64,000 nt of DNA from assembly GCA_023953615.1 (NCBI GenBank), contig JAMLJH010000001.1:1777360-1841359 (forward strand). Direction: 5' to 3'. The stretch is from Verrucomicrobiia bacterium. GTDB taxonomy: Bacteria; Verrucomicrobiota; Verrucomicrobiia; Limisphaerales; JADLHS01. The position numbers were made by a program, and so were the translations under genes. Below are positions 16,657 to 26,817 of the stretch, piece by piece; the stretch's first letter is position 1, and each line of letters starts with the position of its first letter. Under the pieces are notes generated by a model. It ran no database searches. It saw nothing but the letters and a program-made list of their open reading frames with translations, and was not told the DNA's origin.

Positions 16657-19525
16657 CTTGCAAATTTTTCAGGCGCTCGCGGGCAATCGTGGTCAGCGGC
16701 GTGACGGCCGGCGCATTGGAGAGCACCGCGTGGTAGTAGCGGAGGATGGCGTTGGTGTCGCGTTGTCGCCAGGCGATTGAGCCCAGGCCGAACAACGCGG
16801 ACTGACTCGTGTCCGCGTTTTTCAGCAGGGCTTGATAATCCTTTTCAGCATTTTCAAACAAACCGGATTCCACCGCGGCGCCGGCCCGCAGCCAGCGCGC
16901 CGTGTGGTTGTCGGGCGCCAATTCCAACGCCCGGGTCAGGGTATTGCGCGCCGCCGTAAAATCCTTGGCCCGCAATTCGGCCCGACCTTTCTTGACGAAG
17001 CTCTCCGCGTTTTGCGGATCCAGTTCGGTCAGTCGCGCACTCCATTTCAACCCGGCGGTAACGTCGCCGAACGTCTCGCAGAGATTGACGGCTTCACCAA
17101 CCACTTCAAGGGTCTGTTGGTGGCGCGTCGTAAAGTGTTCGATAAAATCCAGCGCGGCGTTGGTTTGACCCAAACCCCACAAGGCGGCAGCTTGCGCGCT
17201 CAGCAAGCGTGCCTGAAAGCGCGGCGACAAGGTGCTTTCCTGCGTCAATAATTCGGCGCTCAAGGCGTTGGCGTTGGTAAACCGGCCCAGCACATTCAAG
17301 GTTTGCGCGGCTTCCAGGCGCGGCGCCAGCCAGTCTGGAGCGAGGATCATGCTGCGGTTGAAACATTCCCAGGCCTGTTGCACGCAACCGCCGTTCAGGT
17401 ACGTGAACCCCGAGAAACACAAAAACACGGGCGCGTCCACCGGCCCGTTCCGACCGATCACGTCGGGCCAGGATTGGTATTGCGACATTAATCGCGGAAA
17501 GGTCTGCTGCGCCCAGGCCATGGTCAGCCGGTTTGATACCTCATTGCCGCCGGGTTCGTTAGCGGCCAGATTGATTTTCGCCGCCAAGTTGTTGGGAGCT
17601 AATTCCAACGCGCGCTCGAACCAAACCGTGGCCGCGGCCGGCGTCTCGCCCCGACGCAACTCCACCCCGTGTTGGTTCAGTGTCTTGCCATAAAAATTTC
17701 CCAACAATGTCACCGTCTCGTTCGTTGGGATAGTCAGATAAAGCGCTTTCCAAAACGGGGTGTTCCAGCGTCCGACCTGTTGTCGGTGCGATTCAAATTG
17801 CCGACTGCGCCGCGCCAGACCTTGCTCCCAGCGCTCCTCCCAGCGTTCTTGCTGGCGTTGCATCGTCTCGGCCGACGGGGCGATGACCACGCCAAACTCA
17901 TCCATCTGGCGCAGTTTCAGCCATTGCGTCCAACCGTGCGGTTCAGCGGTGAAAGCTTCCAAGAACAAACCGGAACTGGAATGTAAGTAAACCGCCGGCT
18001 CGTGCGCGGCAAGCGACCGGATCAATTGCGTCATTTGCACCGGGGTCAGGGAAGTCAGATTCGTCCGGGCGGCTTCCGGCCAGCGCGTCGAATAGCGGGC
18101 GGCCAACTGGGCGAGGTACGCCGGTGTGGCCAGCGTCCGCGTTTCAATCAACAGCGGCGTTTTGGATTCGTCGTGCGTGCGTAATTCGGCGCGCAGCAGC
18201 GGCAACAGCCACGGTTCATCGCTGAGCGCAATGGTGGGGCCGGCGGGAAGGTCTTCGTAAAGTTGCGCGGCGAATTCCTTCAAGCTTGATCCGTTCGCCA
18301 GCCAGATCGTGTTGAAATTGCGGGCCACCAACAGCAACGGCAGCGCGAGGCCCAGCGCCACGGCTGAAACGATCGGCCAGCGTCGGGCGCGCTTCCGTCG
18401 TGGAGTCCATTGGAACAGCAACAGATAACCGAGGCCATAACCGGCGACCAGCGCCCATGCGTATTGATAAACCAGCAGGGCGCCGTTGAGTTCGTTCTGG
18501 CCGGGCGCAAACAATGGATTCAAAGCCAGCCACAGCGCCGCCAGCATAAACAGCAGATGGATGGAATGGCCGGTGAGTTTGGTCAGAAAAATGCCCGCAT
18601 GCGTGTCGTCGGCCAGTTGCACGGAATGTGAGCGCCACCGTACCGCCAACAACAGAAAGGGCAGTACCGTCGTCAACGCGAGCAGCCGCCACGCGGGCGT
18701 TGACAGAATCCGCAGAAAATTTTTCTGTCCAGCCACGTAAAAGCGCAGGGTGGGCCAGTAATCCGCACCCACGGCGGCCCGTTCGGAAATCATCCACGGC
18801 ACCAGGAAATACAGGCTCCAACCCAGCAACGCGCAGCCGCTTAACCGCCAGAAAAACCGCCATTCCAGGCAATGCCCGAAACCTTTGGCCCAAATGATTG
18901 CCGCCAGGTAAACCGGCGCGTAGGCCAGCATCATCCAGTTGTCCGTCATGCCGACCGCGTAAATCAACGTGCCCCAATACAACCACTTTTCCTGCGCGTT
19001 ACGGCGATATTCCAGGATGGCTCGGAACGCGAAGGCGAAGCACAGCACGCTGGCCATTTCGCCGGTGGCGGCGGTGGCGTGTTGCCAGAACGATCGTTGC
19101 AAGGCCAGGGCGGCCACCGCGAACGCGGGCGGCAACCATTTCCAGGCGCCGGGGGCGGCCACTGTGTCGGCGAGCCTTGAGCGCATCGGGTTCGGCACGA
19201 CGGAATCATAACGCAGGATGCTGACCGAACGAGCCAGTTGCACCAGGACCAACGCCGCGCTTCCCGCCGTGAATAGATTCAACGCCAGCGGCAGCCACCG
19301 CGCCGGCAACCAGCGGAATACCGCGCAGATCAGCCAGCCCAACGGACGACCAAGCTCCGGCTGTTCGGTCCAGCCCGCCCACCGTGCGACCAATCCCAAA
19401 CTCGTATTGGTGAGCCAACTGTTGAGCGTGAGGAGAAACAGCAGAGCGGCCGCGCCGCCCAAACCCCAAAGCCAACGCGCGGAGACGGCGTCGCTTTCAG
19501 TGGACTGACGGTTGGTTACGGTCAT
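16628..19525 (-). CDS. DUF2723-type polytopic membrane protein with C-terminal TPR repeats
   Basis: This 965-residue protein has an N-terminal region (about residues 20-410) with many hydrophobic helices, beginning WLWGLGGAAALLFLLTLNSW. It resembles DUF2723, a family related to GT-C protein O-mannosyltransferases that occurs widely in Bacteroidota and Verrucomicrobiota. The C-terminal half contains helical repeats of TPR type, for example LELAPNNLAAKINLA near residue 660 and further units near 800-930. A lipid-linked sugar transfer role is suggested by the family but not shown here; no acidic catalytic motif could be confidently placed. It is upstream of cysC on the same strand. Confidence 0.72.
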   Translation of the reverse strand: MTVTNRQSTESDAVSARWLWGLGGAAALLFLLTLNSWLTNTSLGLVARWAGWTEQPELGRPLGWLICAVFRWLPARWLPLALNLFTAGSAALVLVQLARSVSILRYDSVVPNPMRSRLADTVAAPGAWKWLPPAFAVAALALQRSFWQHATAATGEMASVLCFAFAFRAILEYRRNAQEKWLYWGTLIYAVGMTDNWMMLAYAPVYLAAIIWAKGFGHCLEWRFFWRLSGCALLGWSLYFLVPWMISERAAVGADYWPTLRFYVAGQKNFLRILSTPAWRLLALTTVLPFLLLAVRWRSHSVQLADDTHAGIFLTKLTGHSIHLLFMLAALWLALNPLFAPGQNELNGALLVYQYAWALVAGYGLGYLLLFQWTPRRKRARRWPIVSAVALGLALPLLLVARNFNTIWLANGSSLKEFAAQLYEDLPAGPTIALSDEPWLLPLLRAELRTHDESKTPLLIETRTLATPAYLAQLAARYSTRWPEAARTNLTSLTPVQMTQLIRSLAAHEPAVYLHSSSGLFLEAFTAEPHGWTQWLKLRQMDEFGVVIAPSAETMQRQQERWEERWEQGLARRSRQFESHRQQVGRWNTPFWKALYLTIPTNETVTLLGNFYGKTLNQHGVELRRGETPAAATVWFERALELAPNNLAAKINLAANEPGGNEVSNRLTMAWAQQTFPRLMSQYQSWPDVIGRNGPVDAPVFLCFSGFTYLNGGCVQQAWECFNRSMILAPDWLAPRLEAAQTLNVLGRFTNANALSAELLTQESTLSPRFQARLLSAQAAALWGLGQTNAALDFIEHFTTRHQQTLEVVGEAVNLCETFGDVTAGLKWSARLTELDPQNAESFVKKGRAELRAKDFTAARNTLTRALELAPDNHTARWLRAGAAVESGLFENAEKDYQALLKNADTSQSALFGLGSIAWRQRDTNAILRYYHAVLSNAPAVTPLTTIARERLKNLQDEAVNDFSN

Positions 19526-19583
19526 TAAACGCTGTCATTATACGAACAATACGCAGCGGATTGGCAAGCCGACAGTCACGCTG

Positions 19584-22500
19584 TCATGGCGGCGGCGGCG
19601 ATTTGGGTTGGGACAACTCGCGTCCGCGCAGCCAGGCAAAGATGACGGGCGTCACAATCAAAATATGCAACAAGCTGCTGATCATGCCGCCGATCACCGG
19701 TGCGGCCAGTGGTTTCATCACTTCCGCGCCCTGCCGGTGACTCCACATGATCGGCAGCAAACTTGCCACAATGGTCGCCACGGTCATCACTTTCGGACGC
19801 AAGCGCAGTCGCGCGCCGTCCTTGACCGCGCGGACCAGATCCGCGGCATTGAAGGCGGCGCCGCGTTCTTTTCGTCGTTTTTCCAACATCTCCTCCAGAT
19901 ACACCACCATCACCACGCCAGTTTGAACGGCCGTGCCAAACAGCGCAATGTAACCGACCCACACCGCGCCGTTGAAGTTGTAGCCCATCAACTTTTGCAG
20001 AAACACCCCGCCGCTCAACGCAAACGGCACCGCCAATAGTACGTGCGCCGCTTCCGCCGCGCGGTGATAAATCTGATACAGCAGCAGGAAAATGATCAGC
20101 AACACCGCCGGAAAAACGAGTCGCATCGTCTGCGCGAACCGGCGTTGGTTTTCGTATTCGCCGGCCAACTGATACGTCATGCCGCTCCAGTTCAACGTCC
20201 GTAGCGCCGCTTCCACATCGCGCACGAAACCACCGAGGTCGCGGTCTTGAACGTTCGCCTGCACATAAGCGCGCAGTTGTCCGTTCTCGCTGGCAATCTC
20301 GTTCGCGCCGATTGCCCGGGTGATGGAGGCCACCATTGCCAGCGGAATGTAACCTGGCTCATCCCGCTCACTCGAAACGGTTGCCCTGCCACCAGCCGGG
20401 ACTGCCGCGCGATTGTTGTTTTCGGAATGAGTGGCGATGAGCAATCGCCCAATCTTTTCCAGATCATCGCGTTCGCCGCGTTCCAGGCGCACCTGGATCG
20501 GATAGCGCTCGCGGCCGGCGATGACCACGCTTACGTCTTTGCCGCCCAGCCCCACCTCGACGGCATCCAGCACGTCGCGCGCGCTCAATCCGTAGCGCGC
20601 CATGGCCCGGCGATCCACTTTCACGTTGAGATACGGTTTGCCCTGATCGCGCGAGGGCGAAACGCCGGTGGCGCCGGGAATTTTCCGCATGACGGCTTCC
20701 ACCTCGTACGCTTTACGCTGCAACGCCTCCAGGTTGTCGCCATAAATTTTCACGCCGACCTGCGCGCGAATCCCGGTGTACAGCATGAGGATGCGGCTCT
20801 CGATCGGTTGCAGCAACGCGGGCACGTAACCCGGCACGATCCGCAGTTGCTCGGTCAATTCCGCCTTGAGCTGTTCGAGGGTCATGCCTTCGCGCCAGGC
20901 AGGATTGCGCACAACGCGGGGTAGTTTGATAAAGCCCAGCACCGTGCGGTTGGTGGAAATCCATTCCGGCTTCAACGTGATGGTGGTTTCCAACATCTCG
21001 GTGGGCGCGGGATCGGTGGGCGTCTCGAAGCGCCCGAGCTTGCCCGCCACCATTTCGATTTCCGGGATTTTCGCCAGCATCTCGTCCTGCCACGACATGA
21101 CCCGTTGAATTTCGGAGAATCCGGTTTTGGGCAGCAGCACCGGCATGGACAGCAATCCGCCCTCGTTCAACGACGGCATGAATTCCTTGCCGAAACCCTG
21201 CGCCCAGTTTGCGGTGCGCGTCCAACCCGCCTGCCGCCAGCGCGCGGTCCATCCCGACGGCAAACCGAACGCCACCACCAGGGCCGCGGCCAACACCAAG
21301 GCCGCCACCGCAATGACGGTTTTGCGAAAGCGCAACGCCCAATCCAACACCGGATCGTACATTTTCAGCAGTAACCGCATGAAGAGGTTGCGGTCCTCGG
21401 AATGAAACGGACCGCGCACCAGCAGGCTGCACAAGACGGGGACCAACGTCACCGCCAACAGCGTCGAACCGATCATCGCAAAGGTTTTGGTCCAGGCCAG
21501 CGGATGAAACAGCTTGCCTTCGCGCCCCGTCAGCGCGAACACCGGCACGAAGGCCAGAATGATGATGGCCATCGCAAAGAAGATGGGCCGCCCAACCTGC
21601 TGACAGGCCGTCAGCGTTACGCTCCAGCGTTCATTCGCCGTCAACGCGCGACCTCGTTCCGCTTCGCCCCGTTCGCATTGGCGGATCACATTTTCCGTCA
21701 CCACGATGGCGGCGTCCACCAGCACGCCGATGGCAATCGCAATCCCGGTGAGCGACATGATGTTGCTGGTGATGCCCAATTCCCGCATCAACAGAAACGA
21801 AATCAGAATGGAAATGGGCAGCGGCAGGGTGACGATGAAAATGCTGCGGAAATGCCACAGGAAAATAATGTGCGCCAGGGTGACGAGGAGAATTTCCTCG
21901 ACGAGCGCGTGTTTCAGCGTGTCCAGGGTGCGATCAATCAACGTGCTGCGATCGTAAAAGGAGCGGATGGAAACGCCCGGCGGCAAACTCGACGCCAGGT
22001 CCGCGATCCGTTCCTTCACCCGTTGAATCACCGCTTTGGCGTTCTCGCCAGTGCGCATGATGACCGTGCCGCCCACCGCCTCGGCACCGTTGATGTCCAG
22101 CGCGCCGCGCCGAAACGCCCCGCCGATTTGAATGGTGGCCACGTCGCGCAAATAGATCGGCGTGCCATTCACGCTCTTGATGGCGGTCAGCTCGAGGTCG
22201 TCGGGACTGGTGATCAAGCCGATGCCGCGCAGCACAAATTCCGCGCCGTTTTCCTCAAGCGCTTTGCCGCCGACGTTCAGATTGGCGTCCTGCACGGCGC
22301 GCAGAACTTCCCCGAGCGAAACGCCCGCCGCGCGCATTTTTGTGCTGCTTAATTCAACCTGGTATTGCTTGACGAAGCCGCCGATGCTCGCGACTTCCGC
22401 CACGCCCGGCACGCTGGCGAGTTGATAACGCACCTGCCAATCCTGCACGGCGCGCAACTGACCCAGATCGTACCCGCCACCCGGCGCCTGAGCCGGGTCC

Positions 22501-22937
22501 ACGTGCAGATAGTATTGATAAATCCAACCTAGTCCGGTCGCATCTGGACCAAGTTGCGGTTGCACACCCGCCGGCAGGTTCGCCTGCAAATAATTCAACC
22601 GCTCCAACACGCGTGTCCGCGCGAAGTAGGCATCCACGTCCTCATCGAAAATGATGGTGACCAGCGAGAAGCCGAACATGGAAGTGGCGCGCACGTCTTT
22701 GACGCCGGACAATCCCTGCAACCCCGTCGTCAGGGGAAAAGTCACCTGATCCTCCACCTCCTGCGGACTGCGCCCCGCCCAATCCGCATAGACGAGCACT
22801 TGATTTTCCGTGAGATCAGGAATCGCGTCCACCGGCGTGCGATACATCGCGCGTCCGCCCAACGCGATGATCAGCAGCGTGGCGCTAAGGACCAGAAACC
22901 GGTTCTTCAGGCTCCATTCGATGAGGCGATGAATCAT
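19584..22937 (-). CDS. cusA: CusA-type copper/silver efflux RND transporter
   Basis: This 1117-residue inner-membrane pump is of the heavy-metal RND family (CusA/CzcA). It starts MIHRLIEWSLKNRFLV and has the PDLTENQV and GLQGLSGVKDVRA motifs of the porter domain, plus the proton-relay helix GIAIAIGVLVDAAIVV with its Asp. The three methionines that carry Cu(I)/Ag(I) in E. coli CusA appear conserved: Met598 in LLSMPVLLP, Met648 in PTEMLETTI and Met718 in RILMLYTGI. This supports copper/silver rather than Co/Zn/Cd as substrate. The gene follows cusB by 10 bases and ends the cluster. About 20 extra residues lie between the second and third Met compared with the E. coli protein. Confidence 0.93.
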   Translation of the reverse strand: MIHRLIEWSLKNRFLVLSATLLIIALGGRAMYRTPVDAIPDLTENQVLVYADWAGRSPQEVEDQVTFPLTTGLQGLSGVKDVRATSMFGFSLVTIIFDEDVDAYFARTRVLERLNYLQANLPAGVQPQLGPDATGLGWIYQYYLHVDPAQAPGGGYDLGQLRAVQDWQVRYQLASVPGVAEVASIGGFVKQYQVELSSTKMRAAGVSLGEVLRAVQDANLNVGGKALEENGAEFVLRGIGLITSPDDLELTAIKSVNGTPIYLRDVATIQIGGAFRRGALDINGAEAVGGTVIMRTGENAKAVIQRVKERIADLASSLPPGVSIRSFYDRSTLIDRTLDTLKHALVEEILLVTLAHIIFLWHFRSIFIVTLPLPISILISFLLMRELGITSNIMSLTGIAIAIGVLVDAAIVVTENVIRQCERGEAERGRALTANERWSVTLTACQQVGRPIFFAMAIIILAFVPVFALTGREGKLFHPLAWTKTFAMIGSTLLAVTLVPVLCSLLVRGPFHSEDRNLFMRLLLKMYDPVLDWALRFRKTVIAVAALVLAAALVVAFGLPSGWTARWRQAGWTRTANWAQGFGKEFMPSLNEGGLLSMPVLLPKTGFSEIQRVMSWQDEMLAKIPEIEMVAGKLGRFETPTDPAPTEMLETTITLKPEWISTNRTVLGFIKLPRVVRNPAWREGMTLEQLKAELTEQLRIVPGYVPALLQPIESRILMLYTGIRAQVGVKIYGDNLEALQRKAYEVEAVMRKIPGATGVSPSRDQGKPYLNVKVDRRAMARYGLSARDVLDAVEVGLGGKDVSVVIAGRERYPIQVRLERGERDDLEKIGRLLIATHSENNNRAAVPAGGRATVSSERDEPGYIPLAMVASITRAIGANEIASENGQLRAYVQANVQDRDLGGFVRDVEAALRTLNWSGMTYQLAGEYENQRRFAQTMRLVFPAVLLIIFLLLYQIYHRAAEAAHVLLAVPFALSGGVFLQKLMGYNFNGAVWVGYIALFGTAVQTGVVMVVYLEEMLEKRRKERGAAFNAADLVRAVKDGARLRLRPKVMTVATIVASLLPIMWSHRQGAEVMKPLAAPVIGGMISSLLHILIVTPVIFAWLRGRELSQPKSPPPP

Positions 22938-22947
22938 GATCGGCTCC

Positions 22948-24636
22948 TCAGGGTTTCACTTCCGCGCCGCAATCCAGCATCTCGGCCCCGAACCACGGAT
23001 TGCGCGCGCCGGGTTGCAGTTGCATCCATTCCGCCCGATTGGGTGCGCCCGGAAACGCGTCCTTCGTCATGGGGCAACGGAACACCTTCACGCCGGCAAA
23101 CGCGGTTTCGTGTTTGCGCGCCGCCTGCGCCAAAGCGACCGTCGCTTCGCTGAACGGATAAAACGCTTTCCGCGCGGCTTCGAGGGTCGCGGCGGAAGCG
23201 AGTTGCCCCGGGTTCAACGTGGCTCGCGCCAGTGGCTGCCACGGCCCCGATTCCTCAAATGCCGCCAGCAGTCGTGCGCTCACTTCGGCCGCCGGCGCGG
23301 CGCGCAAATTAAACTGCTTCACGTCGTCCGCCGCGAGCGCCGCCGCCAACGCATCGGCCAGCGCCAGATAATCCGTTACCGCTTGTTGTTGCGTTGCGGT
23401 CAAGGCCGGCCACGCCTCCGTCGGGACGGTTGCATCGGCTCGCGCCGGGGTGGGGGGGCGATTAATTTCCACTTGTCCGTCCATCAACAAATTGCCGTTC
23501 ACCACCACGTTTTCCTCGGCGCTTAGGCCGCCGAGGATTTCCACGAGCGTATCGCCGCGCCGACCCAACTGCACGGTGCGCCGGGAATAACCGCCGCCAC
23601 CCTCGTCCACGAACGCCACCGCTTCCGGGCCGGCTTGTAAAATCGCGCGGCGCGGCACCGCCAACACTTCAGGTGCGGCCAACTGCACCCGGCCTTCGGC
23701 ATAACCGCGATAGGTCAGAAGACGCCGCCCGTTGACGACGGGGTTTTCCAATTCCACTCGGGCCCGCAACGTGCGCGTCAACGGATCAAGCTCCGGCGAG
23801 AGAAAACTGATGACGCCCGTGACGGATTGACCAGGATGCGCGGGCGTGCTGACGGTTACGGTTTGCCCGGGACGCACCCACGACAAGTCTTGCTCGTAAA
23901 CCTGAAACTGGAACCAAAGTCGGGAAAAATCCGCGATCTCGAACAGGCGCGTTCCCTCGGAAATATATTGTCCGGCCACGACGTCTTTCGCCGTCACGGT
24001 ACCGCCGATGGGCGCCAGAATTTCCGAGGTGAGCTGATGAGGATCCTTCTCCGGCACACCTTGAATTTGCGCCTCCGTTAAACCCAGTTGCCGCAATCGC
24101 GAAGCGACCGCCGCCCGCAATTCGTCCGGCGCGACCCGGTATTCACGCTCCGCTTGCAGCAGCGCCGGACTGTAAATTTCGGCCAACGGTTGCCCCGCCG
24201 CCACCTCCGCGCCGACAAAACCGAAGTGCAATTTATCAATGCGGCCGCCGACGTAAGCCGTGATCGCGCGGCGCCGCGTGTCGTCCTGTTCCATCGTCCC
24301 GGCCACCGTCAGGGTCTTGGTCAGCGCCTGCGTTTTCACTTCGGTGGTCTGGACGTTCAGCACGCGCACGGAGTTTTCCGAAAGCGTGATCGTGTTTTCG
24401 TCCGCGCCCGCGCCGTGGTCGCTTGCGTAAATCGGGGTGAGTTCCATGCCGCAAATCGGGCAGCGCCCCGGTTGCTCGGCCCGGATATGCGGGTGCATGG
24501 AACATTGGTAATACTGCACGGCGCGCACGGCGGCCGCGGGATGATCCCCGGAGTCTCGACAACCGGCCAGCGTGAACCACATCAGACCAAAGCCGACGAT
24601 GGCGATCAGTCGCCCGCAGCAGGAGAGAGTTTTCAT
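22948..24636 (-). CDS. cusB: CusB-type periplasmic adaptor with metal-binding and DUF3347 domains
   Basis: This 562-residue membrane fusion protein links CusA to the outer-membrane TolC channel. After a signal sequence ending near VAGCRDSG, which could be a lipobox, there is a heavy-metal-binding segment (YQCSMHPHI...CPICGMEL) with Cys, His and Met ligands. The barrel-sandwich hybrid and beta-barrel domains follow (QPLAEIYSPALLQAE, VSTPAHPGQSV). The C-terminus resembles DUF3347 and ends with FRCPMTKDAF and MLDCGAEV, a second possible metal site. I chose the ATG at 24636 because AAAGGAAAT precedes it and it overlaps the TolC stop by 4 bases (ATGA), showing translational coupling. Confidence 0.92.
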   Translation of the reverse strand: MKTLSCCGRLIAIVGFGLMWFTLAGCRDSGDHPAAAVRAVQYYQCSMHPHIRAEQPGRCPICGMELTPIYASDHGAGADENTITLSENSVRVLNVQTTEVKTQALTKTLTVAGTMEQDDTRRRAITAYVGGRIDKLHFGFVGAEVAAGQPLAEIYSPALLQAEREYRVAPDELRAAVASRLRQLGLTEAQIQGVPEKDPHQLTSEILAPIGGTVTAKDVVAGQYISEGTRLFEIADFSRLWFQFQVYEQDLSWVRPGQTVTVSTPAHPGQSVTGVISFLSPELDPLTRTLRARVELENPVVNGRRLLTYRGYAEGRVQLAAPEVLAVPRRAILQAGPEAVAFVDEGGGGYSRRTVQLGRRGDTLVEILGGLSAEENVVVNGNLLMDGQVEINRPPTPARADATVPTEAWPALTATQQQAVTDYLALADALAAALAADDVKQFNLRAAPAAEVSARLLAAFEESGPWQPLARATLNPGQLASAATLEAARKAFYPFSEATVALAQAARKHETAFAGVKVFRCPMTKDAFPGAPNRAEWMQLQPGARNPWFGAEMLDCGAEVKP

Positions 24637-25985
24637 GGTGTATTTCCTTTCGTTTCGCTCGCGAGGGTTTGCAACGCTTCCCAATCGGCACAGCCGCAAT
24701 AACGAGCCAGTTCGGCAAGCGCCTGATATTGTTCAGCCACGGCTTGGGCGTAACGCAACCGACCGTCCAGCAACATGCGCCGCGCGTCGAGCACATCGCG
24801 CAACAGTCCGCCGGATTCAAAGAGCGCCTCGGCGCTGGCCAACGCCTGTTCGCTGCGAGGAATGACTTGATCCTGATACAACAGCGCCTCGCGGCGCGCG
24901 GTGGTCGCGCGGGTGATGAGCGCGTGCATTTCCACCCGTACCGTCTGGATGGCGTCGAGCGATTCCAGTTCGGCGGCACGACGCTGCTGTTCCTCGCGGC
25001 GGATGGCGGCGCGGTATTTGGCGCGATTCCCCCACGGGATGCTGAAGCCGAGCATGACTTCCGTGGAGCGCCAGTCGCGTTCGCGAACGTAAGTGCTGTT
25101 TTGCAATTCCAACATCACGTCGGGCCAGCGTTCCTTGCCCGCCAGTTGTACGCCGGCCGTTGCCACTTGAATATCCGCCCGCGCCCGCGCCAGGTCCGGC
25201 GAATGAGCCAGCGCCGCCGCCAGCAAGTGCGGTTGAAATTGAATTTCTGCCGCCACTGGTGGCAATCGCAGTCGAGGCCAGGCCTGGGTCAGATCGCGAT
25301 TCAGCAATCGGTTCACGACCAGGTAAGCTTGCGCGCGGTTGGCGCGTTCGGTCTGGAGTTCGGCGGCGCGTTTGCTTTGCTCGTTTTGCAAGGTCAACAC
25401 ATCCACGAGTCGCGCGTTGCCCGAGCGATAGCTGGCTTCAATGGTGCGCGTGGTCAAATCCAGCCATTGTAAATCCTGTCCGGCAATCGCCACCGTTTCA
25501 TCCGCCAACGCCGCGCGACTCAGCGCCTGGAGCAATTCCTGGCGCAACCGTTGAAATTGAGCGTCACCCGCCGTGGCGGCCACGGCCAGTTCCGCCGCCG
25601 CCAGCTCGCGTTGCGCGCCCGGCTTGCCGAACAGCGGCAGCTTCTGTTCGAGACCGTAAATAAAATCGCCGTCGTCCTGGCGCATCATGCGGTTTGCCGC
25701 CATTCCGCCCACGCGCACCACGGGGTCCTCCCAGGTGCGAATGGATTCAATTTGCGCGGCAGCGGCGTTGGTGCGGGCTTGTGCCGCCAGCAACGCCGGA
25801 TGGTTCGTTGCCAATTCAGCAACCCATTCCGCGAGCAACGCGGGCGTGAGTTGCCGTCCGGCATCCGCTGTGGGCGGCGGATTGATGTCCGACAACTCTG
25901 GCGGCGTCTGGCCGAATCCAGACCCGCTCCCCGCGGCCAACATAATGATGGCCGCAACCAACCGACCCAGTATTTTTCTCTTCAT
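24633..25985 (-). CDS. TolC-family outer-membrane efflux protein (CusC-like)
   Basis: This 450-residue protein has a signal peptide (AAIIMLAAGSGSGFGQ) and two helical-hairpin repeats typical of outer-membrane efflux proteins: NHPALLAAQARTNAAAAQIES and, in the second half, AHSPDLARARADIQVATAGV. It would form the channel of the tripartite copper/silver pump with CusB and CusA, whose genes follow directly with 4-base and 10-base junctions. No copper-ligand motif is apparent in the protein itself, consistent with a passive channel. Confidence 0.9.
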   Translation of the reverse strand: MKRKILGRLVAAIIMLAAGSGSGFGQTPPELSDINPPPTADAGRQLTPALLAEWVAELATNHPALLAAQARTNAAAAQIESIRTWEDPVVRVGGMAANRMMRQDDGDFIYGLEQKLPLFGKPGAQRELAAAELAVAATAGDAQFQRLRQELLQALSRAALADETVAIAGQDLQWLDLTTRTIEASYRSGNARLVDVLTLQNEQSKRAAELQTERANRAQAYLVVNRLLNRDLTQAWPRLRLPPVAAEIQFQPHLLAAALAHSPDLARARADIQVATAGVQLAGKERWPDVMLELQNSTYVRERDWRSTEVMLGFSIPWGNRAKYRAAIRREEQQRRAAELESLDAIQTVRVEMHALITRATTARREALLYQDQVIPRSEQALASAEALFESGGLLRDVLDARRMLLDGRLRYAQAVAEQYQALAELARYCGCADWEALQTLASETKGNTP

Positions 25986-26072
25986 GCCAATCAGAATTTT
26001 TCAACTTCAAACCACGCCTCCGTACGCAGTGCGTCCGGATCAGGACACACGTCAGGTGTTTGAGGTGAAGAA

Positions 26073-26420
26073 TCAGATCAGCAGGGCGCAATTTCGCTGG
26101 AACAGCGGAACGGCCGGGACCAACTCGAAGAAAGCAGGAGAAGAGGAAAAGTTTGCCGCCGTCATCACGCCAACGACCGGGATCGCGGCGCGCATCAGAT
26201 CCGCATGGAAATCGGTTGAGCTGTTGACGGGCAGGGTCGCGGCGGTTACCGGCAGCGCCTCGGGAGTGGCGGTTTCCACGCAACCGCAGGTGGTTTTGGC
26301 GACGCAACAAGCGCAGGCTGGCTGGGATGCGCCCGCCGCCGTGGTGACTTTGGGTGCGGCCACCATGATTTGCAGCCAAATCATGGTCAGACCCAGAATG
26401 ATTGCCGCCGTCTTTTTCAC
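26073..26420 (-). CDS. Small exported Cys-rich protein of the copper efflux cluster
   Basis: This 115-residue protein has a signal peptide (MKKTAAIILGLTMIWLQIMV) followed by a compact cysteine cluster, CACCVAKTTCGC, near residues 36-47. The rest is hydrophobic and low in charge, with a second hydrophobic stretch near 75-90 (AAIPVVGVMTAANF). It lies between the YHS-like small gene and the TolC gene on the same strand, so it is probably part of the operon. Five Cys within 12 residues suggest thiolate metal binding, for example periplasmic Cu(I) buffering; this is inference. I do not recognise a named family. Confidence 0.6.
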   Translation of the reverse strand: MKKTAAIILGLTMIWLQIMVAAPKVTTAAGASQPACACCVAKTTCGCVETATPEALPVTAATLPVNSSTDFHADLMRAAIPVVGVMTAANFSSSPAFFELVPAVPLFQRNCALLI

Positions 26421-26476
26421 CGCTTTAATTTATCATTTACCGTGCCAGACCTCCGCTCGGGAGCGGAATCCGGACG

Positions 26477-26764
26477 CTACTTTTTCTCCGCCTGAGCCGC
26501 CGTTTTTTTCGCGGCTTCCAGCTTTTTGAGATACTTGGCGGGATCCTTTTTGAAGTCCTTCGCGCAAGGTTTGCAGCACAATTTAATCTCCTGATCCTTG
26601 TGGACGAACACGTAAGGGTCATCCATTTCGCCGAGCTTCTCATCGGAAACGAGGCACACGTCGAGCGGATACGGTTTGATGGCCGCCTTCTTCTTGCTGG
26701 CGGCAAGCAAGGGCAGCGTGGTCGCACTCAACAAAACGAGGAGCAAAGGTAGAATCTTTTTCAT
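26477..26764 (-). CDS. Small exported YHS/TRASH-like metal-binding protein
   Basis: This 95-residue protein has a signal peptide (MKKILPLLLVLLSATTLPLLA) and a domain of YHS/TRASH type: YPLDVCLVSDEKLG, then IKLCCKPCAKDFKKDPAKYL. The Cys residues and the terminal F-x-x-x-P-x-x-Y/K-L helix are the hallmarks of this fold, which binds metals such as copper. It ends with a Lys/Ala-rich tail. Its position as first gene of the Cus cluster supports a periplasmic copper-chaperone or sensor role (inferred). A longer in-frame upstream extension exists, but the signal peptide fixes the start. Confidence 0.72.
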   Translation of the reverse strand: MKKILPLLLVLLSATTLPLLAASKKKAAIKPYPLDVCLVSDEKLGEMDDPYVFVHKDQEIKLCCKPCAKDFKKDPAKYLKKLEAAKKTAAQAEKK

Positions 26765-26817
26765 AACGCTTCTTTTTCCACGGTCATTAGAGGCGAATCC
26801 AGCCATAAAGTTCAAGA

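Noticed and set aside
21402..22352. 316-codon forward frame opposite cusA
   Set aside because: His/Gln/Arg-rich translation typical of an antisense frame; cusA is certain.
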